This document shows, piece by piece, positions 23,401 to 35,223 of a stretch of DNA of 64,000 nucleotides (position 1 is its first letter; each line of letters begins with the position of its first letter). Below the pieces are notes generated by a model. It was not told the DNA's origin. It made no database searches and saw nothing but the letters and a program-made list of their open reading frames with translations. Location of the stretch: contig BSBK01008435.1 in assembly GCA_027943335.1 (NCBI GenBank), forward strand, positions 186,001 through 250,000, read 5' to 3'. Position numbers and translations under genes: made by a program. Source of the stretch: Chamaecyparis obtusa. Lineage: Eukaryota > Streptophyta > Pinopsida > Cupressales > Cupressaceae.

Positions 23401-23981
23401 TTTATTTGATGTTAAGTTGCAACATAAAGTGACTAAATTTGTTTTAAGTAAGAAAATAATGATAACATGAATGTGTATGAAATTGAAATGCAGCCTGCTA
23501 ATTCTTGCCGTACACAACCTGTGTTGTTGATGACAATAAGGATGTGCATCATAGTAATACAAGTAAACATCTTAAATTGATTGGTGTAGTAATACAAATT
23601 TAATTGCAATTGGTGTTTGGATTAATGTAACAATTTGTATTGTAGCTGTAGAGATTGTGGAGGTTGTTGTTAATGAGCAGGTTGCGGTTGAGGCTGAGGC
23701 CAGACAAACTGACCTTGATGTTGATGATGTGACTAGATTAGGTAAAGAGCTATACGATTATGGCCTGTAAAGTACTAAAATACTTTAAAATGTTTTTAAT
23801 TATAATAAAATGTTTTTAATTTAACCCTTTTATATGTTATTGTAGATGACCCCCCTTTGCATCAATAGAGAACTAGGTGTGCATTGAGATCTAATGAGAG
23901 GGTAGATGATCATCATGATGATATCGATACTCCTCTTAACGATTACTTCTTAAAAAATAGAAATCAAAAGAAAAAAAAATA
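20420..23981 (+). pseudogene. Multi-exon SET-domain gene, broken
   Basis: A SET (lysine methyltransferase) domain is readable at about 20,690-21,133. It shows SSIHGLGLFSMDGI and EYVGP (N-terminal SET motifs), then YALSANYIQQKDND, GNIVGFTNRT, NKQANCIFEERDRNHVFVC, and AGEELLIDYNLN (the C-terminal motif that closes the active site). Two TGA stops (about 20,932 and 20,992) and a frame change at about 20,865 break it. Downstream, short open segments sit between good GT-AG signals: 21,299-21,363; from 21,497; 22,150-22,280; 23,229-23,350 (donor GTAAGT); from 23,646 to about 23,741; and a last segment from 23,846 ending TAA at 23,979-23,981. I do not recognise the parts after SET. It follows the CACTA transposase in the same direction once E1 is removed, so it may be a second gene of that transposon or an unrelated neighbour. 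Confidence 0.65.
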
Positions 23982-24080
23982 AATGATTGTCACCTATGCA
24001 CCTTAATTGATAATGACTGATTTTTATATGCCAATGAATTTAAAAATGTGGTATTGAATATTCATAAATTTTATAATTTG

Positions 24081-24204
24081 TTAATGAATGTTATCATGTG
24101 ATAATTAATGAATGTCACATTTTATTAATGTGTGAATGAATGTTAATGAATGTTATCATGTGATAATTAATGAGTGTTACATTTTATTAATGGATGAAAT
24201 AATG
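24081..24204. repeat. Two-copy 62-bp tandem repeat
   Basis: TTAATGAATGTTATCATGTG starts at 24,081 and again at 24,143, with the rest of each unit closely alike. AT-rich, non-coding. Confidence 0.85.
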
Positions 24205-26230
24205 AATGAATGTTAGATGTTAATGAGGAATTTAGAGTGATGTTGGGGGGAGGGGGGAGAAAATGAGCTTCCACCTTCATGTAGTTGTGCCTGTTTAGTA
24301 CAGAATATAAAACTATTCTTGAAACAAAGTGAAGCTCAATAAGTTTTTTCCTTATATATAGGGTCTCAAGTGTAGCCTTTATCCCACTCTCAACATTGCA
24401 AGGCTTCAAGCGGTGTTCTAAGATTGGTTTCTCCATCTCCCACTGACATCTTGTCTTTCTCCTAAAAAATCTCACCGAGCTCTGGTACATGGATGAGTAG
24501 AAGATGTCCTTTATAGGATACACATATATAATATGGTAGATCTAGGGAACAAATATACTACAACATAGAATGAGTCAACTTGAATCTATAGTTTCTTCAT
24601 TCACAATGAAAATTCAAATTACAAGCCATATTTTAGATTTAATATTCATATTCATCTTCATCACGATCATAGCCATCATGGTTAGCATTTGGTTCAACTT
24701 CATTTGAACCACACTCCATGTCGGGTACCATTATAAGGCATGGAGTGTGGTCATACCCATGTTACCATAATAACGAGTTAGCCTATAAAATTATGAATAA
24801 AATACCTCGTGTATCATATTTATAATATTGCAGGTGCACCCAGGATTGGCCCAAGCACCCAAGTTCCTACCAAAGGAACCCAAATCAAACCTAGAGGAGA
24901 ACAAAAGTAGAATCAAAACCCAGCCTCAAATAAAGAATTAGATAACTTGGCTTTTTTCTAATTCAAGTTTATTTTTGAATTCTTCTCCAATTCCAACCTA
25001 ATTATTCCATATTTTGTTTTCCAATTTTCTTTCTTCCTCACTCCAAACTATGTTATGTTGTTATTTCCTTTTACTAATTGTGCTATTTCAAGGATCACCA
25101 CCCATGACTTGGTTAAGATGATGAATGTTGTAAATTCCTTTATTACCAAGGAATCACCACTTTCCATTAATGAATATTAATGATCATTACTTCCTAAGGG
25201 TAATCATTCTTTGTGTATATTGATCACCCAAGTCTTTGGTTGTGATTTGCATGCTGTGAGGTTTGTCAGAAGTGAGGGTATGACATGCTGGTTGGATTAT
25301 AACATATTGACACTTACACCATGAGGAAGTCAAATGATTAAACAAAAAGAGAGGACCAACTGGACCATCTTGTGGTCAGTCTATATCACATTGAGAAAGA
25401 ACGTCAAGACTCGAGAATGAAAATAATCAAAAGTTTCTTCAAGACCATGAATGATCAAAAACATTCCATTAGAAAACAAAACACTAATCTATATTATCAC
25501 TAAGCCATAAAATATGTCTTTAAAGTTTAGAAGCATCACAAAAAATTTCAAGAAACATCATACTATCCAAAACCAATGCCCTCCAAATAATTATGATTAT
25601 GTTGATGTTGATGTCTATAATTTATGTCTAATGATTATGATGATGTTGATGTCTATAATTTATTTCACTTACTGATGCTTTCCTAGATTGAATTTTGAAT
25701 TGCTAGGTTGGAGAACGCTTTTGAAGTTTAGGGTCTGTTCTACATGATACTCTTAGTTATAGCTCAAATGCAACTGAACATATTTTTGATGCTAGGCAAC
25801 CCACTGCAGAAACTCATCCATGGGTGAAATCTAATGTTGTAAATATTTCAATTGTTAATGTTATTACTTTTCCTCACATTTTATATTTGTGAAAATGTTT
25901 CTTGGCACTATCTTCTTTTACAATTCCTATATTTGCATCTTTTTAGATCATTAACTTAAGCATTACATGTCTTTATTCAAAGTTTATTCTAACACTATAT
26001 TATATCTTATTCTTATTACAATGTTCTTTGTTGTGGGGTGGGAGGTCAATCTTCATTGTCTTCATTGTGGGGGATAGTGAAGATTTCTCTGACAAATAGT
26101 AGGTCTTCTTTAGTATCTTATAATAACATGCTAAATTGATGAAGGTGTTATAGGCATTTAATCTACAATTACTAATATATTAAGAATATTATTACTATGC
26201 TTAATGTTCCATTTAAATTCATTTAACAAA
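24205..26230. other. AT-rich stretch without recognised features
   Basis: I see no coding frame with recognisable similarity, no RNA gene and no LTR edge. A short G-rich run (TTGGGGGGAGGGGGGAG) lies near 24,243, and a near-duplicate of TAATGATTATGATGATGTTG occurs around 25,590-25,650. A CACTA 3' end was looked for here and not found. Confidence 0.6.
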
Positions 26231-26233
26231 AAA

Positions 26234-26350
26234 AACAAATTTACAAAACTGAACCAATGGCATGTTTACAACAAAGATGTGTTGAGGAGTTTGCTCCTTG
26301 TTTAATGTTAAATGTTCCTACAAAATCCACTCATACAATAGTGAAATGCT
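26234..26350 (-). repeat. Inverted copy of the 27.2-kb repeat
   Basis: The reverse complement matches 27,180-27,290: words such as CATTAAACAAGGAGCAA and CTCCTCAACACATCTT occur in both. Part of a set of rearranged repeats between 26.2 and 29.4 kb. Confidence 0.75.
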
Positions 26351-27084
26351 ATGTGGAAGGGATGGTTGATAGTGTTCCTTGAGGGAAGGGGACTTGTTAT
26401 CATTGTATTATGTATTTCCAATATGTTTGGATGCAGGGCATACTAGGAGAATGAAGGATCACTCACTGATTACATGATAACCCAGTTTTGAAGGGTCACT
26501 GGGGGTCGAGGGGACAGTCAAGGTCCAAATGATTGGGCCATTGGAGGACCCTATTTCTTTGTATTAATTTCTATTCAAATTGGATGCATGGATTTCTTGT
26601 GAATTATCAGCTGCTATGTATCCTGCAACTACATCCGCAAATCTATATATACTTCTCTATAGCTGTAAGCCACTTAGAGATCAAAATAGAGAAACTAAAT
26701 CAAAATTGTTCTTTGTCCTATTTCCTTTTTAAAAAGTCTCAACTATCAATGATACAATACATTTGATTCCCTAAGCGATCAATACAAATGATGCCTAGCT
26801 AGAAGCTCACGGGCTGTCCATTTGATAACCACAGTCAACATTTCAAAAAAATGCATATCCAAATATTTGAAAACCAATGGCATGTTTACAAAAAAGGTGT
26901 AATAGAACTCCCAACAATTCTTAAACATACTTTATCTGAAATGATGAATTCTTAAACAATTAAGGTTGGAGTAGACATAGTTATCACACATTTTTTTGTG
27001 TGGTACAAGGAAGATTTGGCTAGGTCAAGTCTTCCTTCATGCTAGCAGTCTACAGAATTAGACCTTTATTAACAATTGATAATA

Positions 27085-27205
27085 TCAGATAACTAGTATG
27101 TTTAAGAATTGTTGGGACTAGTCCTTTGGTGTGTATTAAATAGCATATAATTTTTAGCATATTATTATCATTCTATTTCTTTGTTGTAAACATGTCATCG
27201 ATTCA
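27085..27205 (+). repeat. Repeat R2, copy a
   Basis: Shares ATCAGATAA, GTATGTTTAAGAATTGTTGG, GACTAGTCCTTT and ATTTTTAGCATATTATTATC with 28,572-28,700. A part (AACAATTCTTAAACATACTT) occurs inverted at 26,918-26,937. Confidence 0.8.
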
Positions 27206-27216
27206 ATTTTGTAACT

Positions 27217-27449
27217 TCACTATTGTATGAGTGGATTGTGCAGGAACAGTTAACATTAAACAAGGAGCAACTCCTCAACACATCTTGGAAACCATTGAAT
27301 TCAATAATAAATGAAACCTAACACCAACACTATTCCTTCCATTCACTTCTACCAAGAATAAAGCATTTAATCCATTCAACATTACATATAATCATTAGAC
27401 AGTTACATTTCCTGACTGTGTAGGGGAACAATCATGACCAAAATGATCA
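27217..27449 (+). repeat. Repeat R1, copy a
   Basis: About 230 bp, closely matched by 27,906-28,146 in the same direction; both run from CACTATT(T/G)TATGAGTGGATT to GACCAAAATGATC. Non-coding. Confidence 0.85.
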
Positions 27450-27905
27450 AAACTACTTTCACCCTTGCACAATCTATTCCAAACTTTAATTAAAATGAGC
27501 AATATGCTATATCAAATCATTCATATTTATAGTAACCATTTGAAGGATCATTTTGTCAATGAACCCTCTAAATGTACCTCTACAATAGAGAAAGGAAACT
27601 TAGTAAAACCAGTCTATGCCACTATTTGTGAGGGTATAGTCATGATAAGTGTCTCTCAAACCTCTCCAAACATGTAAGATTTTCTTTAAATACTTTATTT
27701 ATCTCTTCTAAACATTAACCAAATCAAACCTACATTTGAATCCACACATAATAACCCCAAAATGAAGGTTTTTGTATCCTTTGATGAATCTCAGTCACTG
27801 GTAATGCATGGATAGTCAAACCAATAGTCTCTAAAGAATTCAATAAGTGAATGGATTGTATTTAATACACACCAAAAGACCTGTTGTATGAAATTGTCAA
27901 TCACA

Positions 27906-28146
27906 TAGCATTTCACTATTTTATGAGTGGATTATGTAGGAACAATTAACATTAAACAAGGAGAAAACTCCTCAACACATCTTGGAAACCATTGAATTTA
28001 ATAATAAATGAAACCTAAAACCAACACTATTCCTTCCATTCACTTCTACCAAGAATAAAGCATTTAATCCAATCAACATTACATATAATCATTAGACAGT
28101 TACATTTCCTGATTGTGTACTAGAGGAATAGTCACGACCAAAATGA
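27906..28146 (+). repeat. Repeat R1, copy b
   Basis: Second direct copy of 27,217-27,449, about 690 bp away. The spacing and the shared R2 sequences suggest segmental duplication rather than two transposon insertions. No coding content between the copies is recognised. Confidence 0.85.
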
Positions 28147-28571
28147 TCCAAATATTTGAAAATAGTGAATCAATATCCTTGAGCAAAAGCACCAATAACA
28201 TCAAATAATGGAGATAAAGCATGGGCTAGGGCATGACACCAGTAGAATGCAGTCATTTCAGAGAGCATTCATGATCAAATAAAATGAAATGCATTTGAAA
28301 TTTGTGGTCAAATATTATGCTAGATGCTTGAAAGATGAAGAAATCACATACCTTCTCTCACGCTCAGCTTTCACTCCTTTTCTCCCACTCCTCTATCCAA
28401 TTGAAATAAAAATGATGAGGCCATTTCACTTTTTTTTTTCATAGCCAAATCTTCCTTGTACCACATGAAGAACATGCCATTGGTTCAGTTTTGTAAATTT
28501 TTTTTTTGTGTAATTAGTAATTGGCATATTAAATGTAGATAACACCTTTATCAGTTTAATTAGCATGTTAT

Positions 28572-28700
28572 TATCATATCAGATAAAGTATGTTTAAGAA
28601 TTGTTGGGACTAGTCCTTTTGCATGTATTAAACATAATAGAATTTTTAGCATATTATTATCATTCTATTTCTTTGTTCTAAACATGCCATTGGTTCAGTT
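28572..28700 (+). repeat. Repeat R2, copy b
   Basis: Direct counterpart of 27,085-27,205. A further pair of related stretches follows: 28,255-28,440 and 29,205-29,330 share GAGCATTCATGATCAAATAA, CTTCTCTCACGCT and TTGAAATAAAAATGAT. Confidence 0.8.
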
Positions 28701-29365
28701 TTGTAGATTTGTTTTTTGTATTAAATGCATTTTTTGTGAGGAGGGATCTTCTTCTAAGGAGATTGATGAAGATTGTGCACCTCAAAAACTAATTCATAAG
28801 GTACCAATCATGTTTCCTATTCGCTTATATTTTTGGATTGGTAAATCTCCTTATAAGTTTCATGTCCTTTCTTTTGATTACTATGGATGAGATATATATC
28901 TTACATTTAACATTCAAATTCTTTACATTTTAGAACATGTAGTGTGTTTTTTGAGGATTTTACCAAATCAACTTTTAACATAAACCGAAAACAACAAACT
29001 AATATCTTGCCCTTTCAACTTGACAAAATATTTGCATTTGACCAATAACTGCAAGCAACTGAATGATAAATCCACATACCTGTATCTTTGTAAAATATTT
29101 GGAACATCAAAAAGATGGCTAAGTGGCTTCCACCATGATTTTTATCTACTGAATATGGGGGAAAAAGCACCAAAAAAATTGAATAGAAAACATGATTGGT
29201 CATTTCAAAGAGCATTCATGATCAAATAAAATGCAATGCCTTCTCTCACGCTTGATCAACTTTCACCCACTCATTTTCTCCCACTCCTTTTCTCTACAAT
29301 TGAAATAAAAATGATTTGGCCCTTTCAAATAGTGAATTGATATCCTTGAGCACAAGCACCAATAA

Positions 29366-29535
29366 CATCAACTATTTTGATCTACGGGTACCCAAATGTT
29401 GGCAAGAGTTCTTTTATTAATAAGATTACTCTACAAGCTTGAAGAAGTGGTATATTTTGGCAAATGAAGAGTAGAAAGATGATGATATTCCTGAGATCAT
29501 GGATGGACACAATGTTTCAGATAGAATGGGAAGAC
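29366..29535 (+). pseudogene. NOG1 (nucleolar GTP-binding protein) fused fragment
   Basis: Two separate parts of NOG1, a GTPase of 60S ribosome assembly, lie side by side. The first (29,372-29,430) reads TILIYGYPNVGKSSFINKIT, the P-loop of the GTPase domain. The second, shifted in frame (about 29,440-29,520), reads LKKWYILANEE, stop, KDDDIPEIMDGHNVSD, which matches the conserved C-terminal part of the family. The several hundred residues that normally separate them are missing. Loss of the middle and the stop show that it is a relic. The sequence before 29,366 also occurs near 28,160 without NOG1, so the left junction lies about there. The identification rests on remembered family motifs. Confidence 0.68.
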
Positions 29536-30038
29536 ATCTTTCTAGCTTGGCCCTAGATGCTTCGACAATTGGGGTAGGATCCAGACCCAGGCTAAAAAGA
29601 TGTCTTCTTTTCTGTTGTGGAATATAGGCTTTGTTGCTACAACAACTACAGAATACGATGTAAATATCACAATAGCTAAGAAACATAAATGTAGGCATCA
29701 TAGTCACAATTTTTTGGAGACACAACATAATTGAGTGGTATTCCTAGACGATGCAAAGCAATCTTTGGCCTCCACTCATTCCTCTTCTCAAAAATGGTTA
29801 TCTAGAAACTTTGGATACTATTTGTCATCCATGCATGAAATGTGCTAGTGATCATATAAAATTACTTTAGGCATCCAGTATTGATGAGCTACACAAGTGT
29901 AAAATGTTTTTGCAAGACCGGGATCAATTATATTGGATATTGTGCAGTGTACATAAATGCAAGGCAGTGATTATTCTCGATGATCGACATGTATAAGTCT
30001 TCCAAGCCTTACCCAGTAGCTAGGACTAAAGATAACAC

Positions 30039-30489
30039 AGCTCAAGAGACCATCATAGTTGGTCTCTTTCTTTGGTCTATATTATTGACAAAAATATTTA
30101 CCTTTCATTAGCTCATCAAATTCGGGGATTTGAAAGAATTTAATAGAATATTTTCATGTATAATGCACATTATTTAAGTTTAACATTGAACAAATTTATA
30201 TACTTCTTGCACTTGTGTACTATGAGGATGGCCATAAAGAAGCATCCCCTTCCGTCGCTTGAGTAATGTAGGCCATTGGAGAAGATGCTTCTTTATTGCA
30301 GTCCTTATAGTTTACAAGTGTGCGAAGTAGATAAATTTGTGCAACGTCAACTTAAATAATATATGTTGTCATGAAAATATTCTATTAAATTATTTCAAAT
30401 CCCTAGATTTGATGAGCTAATGAAAGGTAAAACATTCTATCAATAATATAGACTAAAGAAAGAGACAACCTATGATGGTCTCTTGAGCT
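30039..30489. repeat. 451-bp near-perfect palindrome (foldback/MITE-like)
   Basis: The left arm 30,039-30,253 is the reverse complement of the right arm 30,278-30,489, with about 24 unpaired bases between. Outer ends read AGCTCAAGAGACCATCATAG and its complement. Further in, TTTCATTAGCTCATCAAAT and AAAGAAGCAT pair as well. RNA from either strand would fold into one long hairpin. It could be a foldback transposon, a MITE with fused arms, or a young small-RNA hairpin locus. No flanking target duplication is clear. Confidence 0.9.
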
Positions 30490-30618
30490 TTCTTATTTTT
30501 AACATGCAGATCCGTCACTTTTTTGACACTTTAGAGTTTATTCCAATGGTAGTGCTATACATCCAATAGTGTTTTCCATCAGACAATATTCCCACTCGTC
30601 ACCTCTCCAATAGATCAA

Positions 30619-30903
30619 ATGTCAAAAAAATTCCTTTTTGACAATTACTATGACATGAATGCTATATCTCTAATAGGCCTACCTGTTGGCAATATACCGC
30701 CACACCGTCGCTCTTTCGACAGTGCCAATGTCGGAGATATGTAGTTTTCAATAGAATTTAGCAACAATAATGCTAGAGCATCGACGGGTTTATCTTTCGG
30801 ATGGTGGCTGCGGATCTGTCACTATTCCAACAGTTATAATGTCAGAAAGATTCTTTTTGACAGGTAATTTCGACAGCCGTGCTATATTTCTAATAGGTCT
30901 TTA
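30619..30903 (+). repeat. Imperfect internal duplication
   Basis: 30,619-30,680 and 30,841-30,903 are diverged copies: each has a GTCARAAARATTC/TTTTTGACA pair followed by a GCTATAT-TCTAATAGG stretch. The surrounding 600 bp is rich in GTC/GAC words such as GTCGGAGA and TTCGACAG. An open frame at 30,770-31,087 spans the second copy but shows no recognisable protein. Confidence 0.55.
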
Positions 30904-31099
30904 TGTCAGATTTTTGAGGACCGTAGGAAATGTCATAACAAAGCTGGTATTCATGGGAAATTTTCTGACGGAATGGGGTGTCGAAAAACTTACGGTGACC
31001 TCTTACATCACAATTTGCAATGCAAAAATAGTGACAGACACATATGTTGAAATATCGACAAATGGGCATTGCAAATCTGACAAATAGCCATTAGAATTT

Positions 31100-32006
31100 G
31101 ACCTCAAATGTACTAGTGCCTCCTAAATGGTAAAATTTGATTGGTATAAGTTATTATTGAGTTTTGATTGGCTTTTTTTCTTCAAGAGGTACACGTTTCA
31201 TATTTCTTTATTGGAGTTGACCTAGTTGATGTTTTGGGTTTATGATCAAGTATATTAGATTGAGTTTTTGATGTGAAGAGTATGAATATTAGTGATATGA
31301 TGTGTGAGTGATATTAATATAAAGATTGGAAGTATATAATATCTTTGGGGCTTCATTGGAACTATATTGGAATTATTGATGCTACTAGTCAGTTCAATTT
31401 TGGGACTATAAGTCCTTTCTATAGCATAATCTATATTGGATCAGTGAGCCCAACTAAGGGCTAGATCAATGTTTTATAATTGATTAGTGCTCTCTAGGAT
31501 ATAATATTTAATGAACGTGTTACCCCTGTTATGTACTTATAGTTTTAAAAGGTTTCTTATTACTACAATAGTAATATATTTGTGGGTATCATCCCCAGTG
31601 AGGTTTTTCCCTTCACTGAGTTTTCCTCATAAACAAATCATGGTGTTATGATTCTGTGTGTTTTATTCTATTTTGTTTACTTTCATTTATCAATGGATTT
31701 AAGTTTTGGAATTATTTAAGAAAATTTAAGAACACTTTTGCATTGATTCACCCACCCTCTCGATTCTTCCTAAGTCTAACATACCAATGATAGTGTATAT
31801 CATTGCCCACCTTAATAATTTAGCATAAATATATGTCATTAGTGTGTAAATGTATAATGATTTGTATATGAAAACTAATGATGTAAATAGAAAATTATTG
31901 TATATGATTGACTATGGGTAAAGAAGGATTTTATCACCTCAACAAGAACTATACTCTATGCATACCTTGATAAACTTCTATCAGTTTAATTTTGTACCTC
32001 ATACTA
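31100..32006 (+). other. AT-rich DNA, possible old LTR remnant
   Basis: No coding sequence is seen. The run 31,575-31,790 (GGTATCATCCCCAGTGAGG, TTCACTGAGTTTTCC, then TTCACCCACCCTCTCG and a CTAACA end) has the look of an R-U5 region from a plant copia LTR. No matching second copy or start was found, so this is tentative. Confidence 0.3.
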
Positions 32007-32011
32007 GTATA

Positions 32012-33288
32012 TGTGTGTGTGAAATTGTACCTAGTTGTGGACACAACACTTTAGTAGGACATTAGAGGTTAGCAAAATTGAAATCTATAGATGAATGGAA
32101 CTAAGCTAACTAGATGATTTTCTACCTTCTAGTAGGTGCGACTATGGTATTCTCAGATTAGACCGAAATAAGTGACAATGCAACACCTAAACGAAGGATT
32201 TGAATGCAAAGAAGATTAATGTAGAATGAATGCAGATTAATCTATATTTTTGTATTTTCTTATGCAATTAAGATAAAAAACTGTATGAATCTAAGCTAGA
32301 ATGAAATTGAAATGATATGGAGATTTAATCTAAGAATGATATGAATTGATATGAAAAACTATGCAAAGCTATGAAAAACTATGAATTGATCTCACAAAGT
32401 TTCATGTCGCAAAAGCTTGATTCTTTGTGTGCAATTTCACTAGAGTAATTATGCAAATTCGAGAGATGTTATTGTGAAGAGTTGAGCCTTGATTTTATAA
32501 AAATCCTGGGCTTTGAGGATGCATTGAGAAAAGCCTTAAATCACTCTTGATAAACTCAGGTTGATTTTTGAGTTAACAAGGAATCAAAATTAATTAACTC
32601 ACAAAATCATGCAAAATCATGCAAAAAAAACTTTTTAACTCAAGTCAGAAGTTTAGATCAACTTTCAACTCAAAATAGATGTTGAGTTTCAAAAATATAA
32701 CAACTTGAATTGATTTTTTGATTTAAAGTTTAACTGCTCCTTCAAATGTGCATAGATAATTATGAATTAATTAAATAAATAAAGTGATTTATCTTCAACT
32801 TAACTGATTTTTGAAATAAAATAATTGATTTATGGGTTAATCAATTATTAAATCAAAATTTATTCAAAAACTATATCATTAAATATTGATAATTGACATT
32901 AATTAATTAAATAAGAATTTAATCAAATAGTCATGAGATTTTTGATTTATTGTCAAAATTAAATAATACAATTTAGGAATAAATATAATTAAATTTAATT
33001 AAATAATTAAGTGGCAATATTAAATTTGATTAATTAAATATTCAGAATATTTAATTAATCAAATTCTAGGATAAATATGATTTATCGCCAAATAATATTT
33101 AATTAAAAATAATTAGGATAAATAAGAATATTCAAGGAATATTCTCTAATGTAAAATTAGAATAATCAATTAGATTTTTGATAAACTGATGTGAAGATGT
33201 GCCTTAGGTTAGGACTTTGATGTCAATTTCATTTGATTTAAAGATATAAGAGTTTAATGAACTTATAGCCCATTTTTGGGGTATTACA
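32012..33288 (-). repeat. 3' LTR of E3
   Basis: 1,277 bp; on the minus strand it starts TGTAATACCCCAAAAATGGG and ends TTTCACACACACA. It matches the E2 LTR at 47,938-49,270 over its length. The reverse strand TTTTTCCCCTCTTT at 33,289-33,302 is a good polypurine tract, which makes this the 3' LTR. Confidence 0.88.
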
Positions 33289-33302
33289 TTTTTCCCCTCT
33301 TT

Positions 33303-33759
33303 GAATCACTGTGCGAAGCGTAGTGGTTCAAATATTAGTCTATTTTTTATAAATAAATTGATTTAAAAGATTAACCGATTCTGAGACAGAAACTGATTGA
33401 TAGATTTGAGGATATTAGGTCTTGATTGACCAAAGATGATGTTAACTATAGTAACAATGAACCAATGATTATGAAAAAGTATCAAAACACCTGATTCTAA
33501 ACCTTATGATTGCGAAGAAGTGAGTGACCTGATTCTAGACCTGATTGTCCAAAGGAATCGAAATGGTATCACATCTGAACCCTTCATTTACAAAGAACCA
33601 AGGAAATAACACCAATGAACCAATGGTTACAAAAAGATGATACAATTTACAAGATTGATTAGGATACCAGATTGATATGGATCTCAATGAATCTGATATG
33701 CCCCTAGTGACAAGGTCTTTAGATGAATCAACAACTAGACATGGTTGTTGTCTTGATAA
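33303..33759 (-). other. E3 3' untranslated region
   Basis: No coding frame is recognised. It joins directly to a truncated RNase H, so integrase coding has been lost here or never belonged to this copy. Confidence 0.6.
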
Positions 33760-35223
33760 CTAAGAGAAGATTTGATTGATAGAATAATAAATGTGTTTTA
33801 CAGACTTGATTGATGTGCAATACCATGCCCCCAGTGATGTATCTATGGTTGAGACATATAAGATCAATGGCTTTCCTTGAATAGGAGGCATCAAAATTAG
33901 AGGATTTGATAGATATTTCTTGATATGATTAAAGTTCTTTTCACATTCCTCATTCCATGAAAAAGTCACACCTTTATGTAATGTCTTTGTGAAAGGCTAT
34001 GATATGTCTACTAGCTGAGATATCAAGCGTCTAATAGATTGTACTCTTCCTTGTAATGTTCTCATTTGGCTGATATTCTTAGGAGGTTGCATCTCCATGA
34101 TAGCTTTAACCTTAGTTAGATCAACTTCAACACCTTTCTTTGAAATAATGTAACCTAAGAGCTTTCCAGAAGTGACACCAAAAGCACACTTTTTAGGATT
34201 CAGTTTGAGACTAAACTTCTCCATTCTATCCAATATTTTTCTCAAGTCACTTAGATGTTTTGATCTTATCATAGACTTAGCTAGGGTGTCATCAGCATAG
34301 TCTTACATAGTTTGATGCATCATGTCATGGAAAATAGATGTCATAGCTCTTTGATATGTAACACCAGCATTCTTAAGGCCAAATGGCATGACATTCCAAT
34401 AGAAGGTACCCCACGCACATGTGAAAGAAATTTTCTCTTGATCCTCTAGAGCAATTTTTATTTGGTTGTATCTAGAAAAACCATATATTAAAGAATACAT
34501 CTCAAAGCCCACAGTCATGTCCACTATCATATCAATGTTAGGTAGTGGAAAATCATCCTTAGGGCATGATTTGTTTACATCTCTAAAATATGTGCATACT
34601 CTTATAGATTTGTCTAGTTTTGATACTGGAACAATGTTAGAGATCCATTTGGCATAATCAATAACTCAAATAAATCCAACTTTCAATAGTTTTTCCAATT
34701 CATCTTTGACCAAGAGTGCAACATGTGGATGCATCTTTCTCAATTTTTTCTTAATAGGTTTGACTCCTGGAGCTATAGATAAATGGTGCATTATAAGATC
34801 AAGGTCTAATCTAGGCATATCTGAATATTTCCATGCAAAATTGATCTTCTTCTCTATTAGGAATGTAGTAAATGTTTTCTTTTCTTCTTTTGATAAGGAT
34901 TGTGCTACATGGATCAATTGTGGTTCTTCTATTATGCCCAAGTTGATAGATTGAGTGGGCTCAATCAATACTAGAGATCTGTCATGTAAATGAATCAGAA
35001 GGACATCAAATATCTCATCCTTAGGCACCTTAGATAGGTTTTCACCTTTAGATACATCTTTTATTTTTACTTGTGTAGGTTCTGAGACTGCGACAAAGTG
35101 GTAATCACCCTCATAACTCTTTTTATTTTTATTCTTATTCTTATTCTTTTGACTAAGATACTTGATATCTAACTCCATCATGCTAATACTTAGTTCACTG
35201 ATGGAATTCATCATAGGCTCCAC
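33760..35223 (-). pseudogene. E3 reverse transcriptase, with truncated RNase H
   Basis: Reading leftwards on the minus strand: a Lys/Asn-rich linker and RT N-terminus (35,223-34,666; APGVKPIKKKLRKMHPHVAL), the RT palm (34,530-34,303; YSLIYGFSRYNQIKI, WNVMPFGLKNAGVTYQRAM), then YADD at about 34,300-34,290, then the thumb and connection (34,272-33,997; LNPKKCAFGVTSGKLLGYI). An RNase H start (33,969-33,760) ends abruptly after STIDTSLGAW. The catalytic YADD is intact, but stops between the segments and the missing end make it non-functional. Confidence 0.88.

Noticed and set aside
30770..31087. 105-codon open frame
   Set aside because: Spans an internal duplication, no recognisable motif, composition like its non-coding surroundings.
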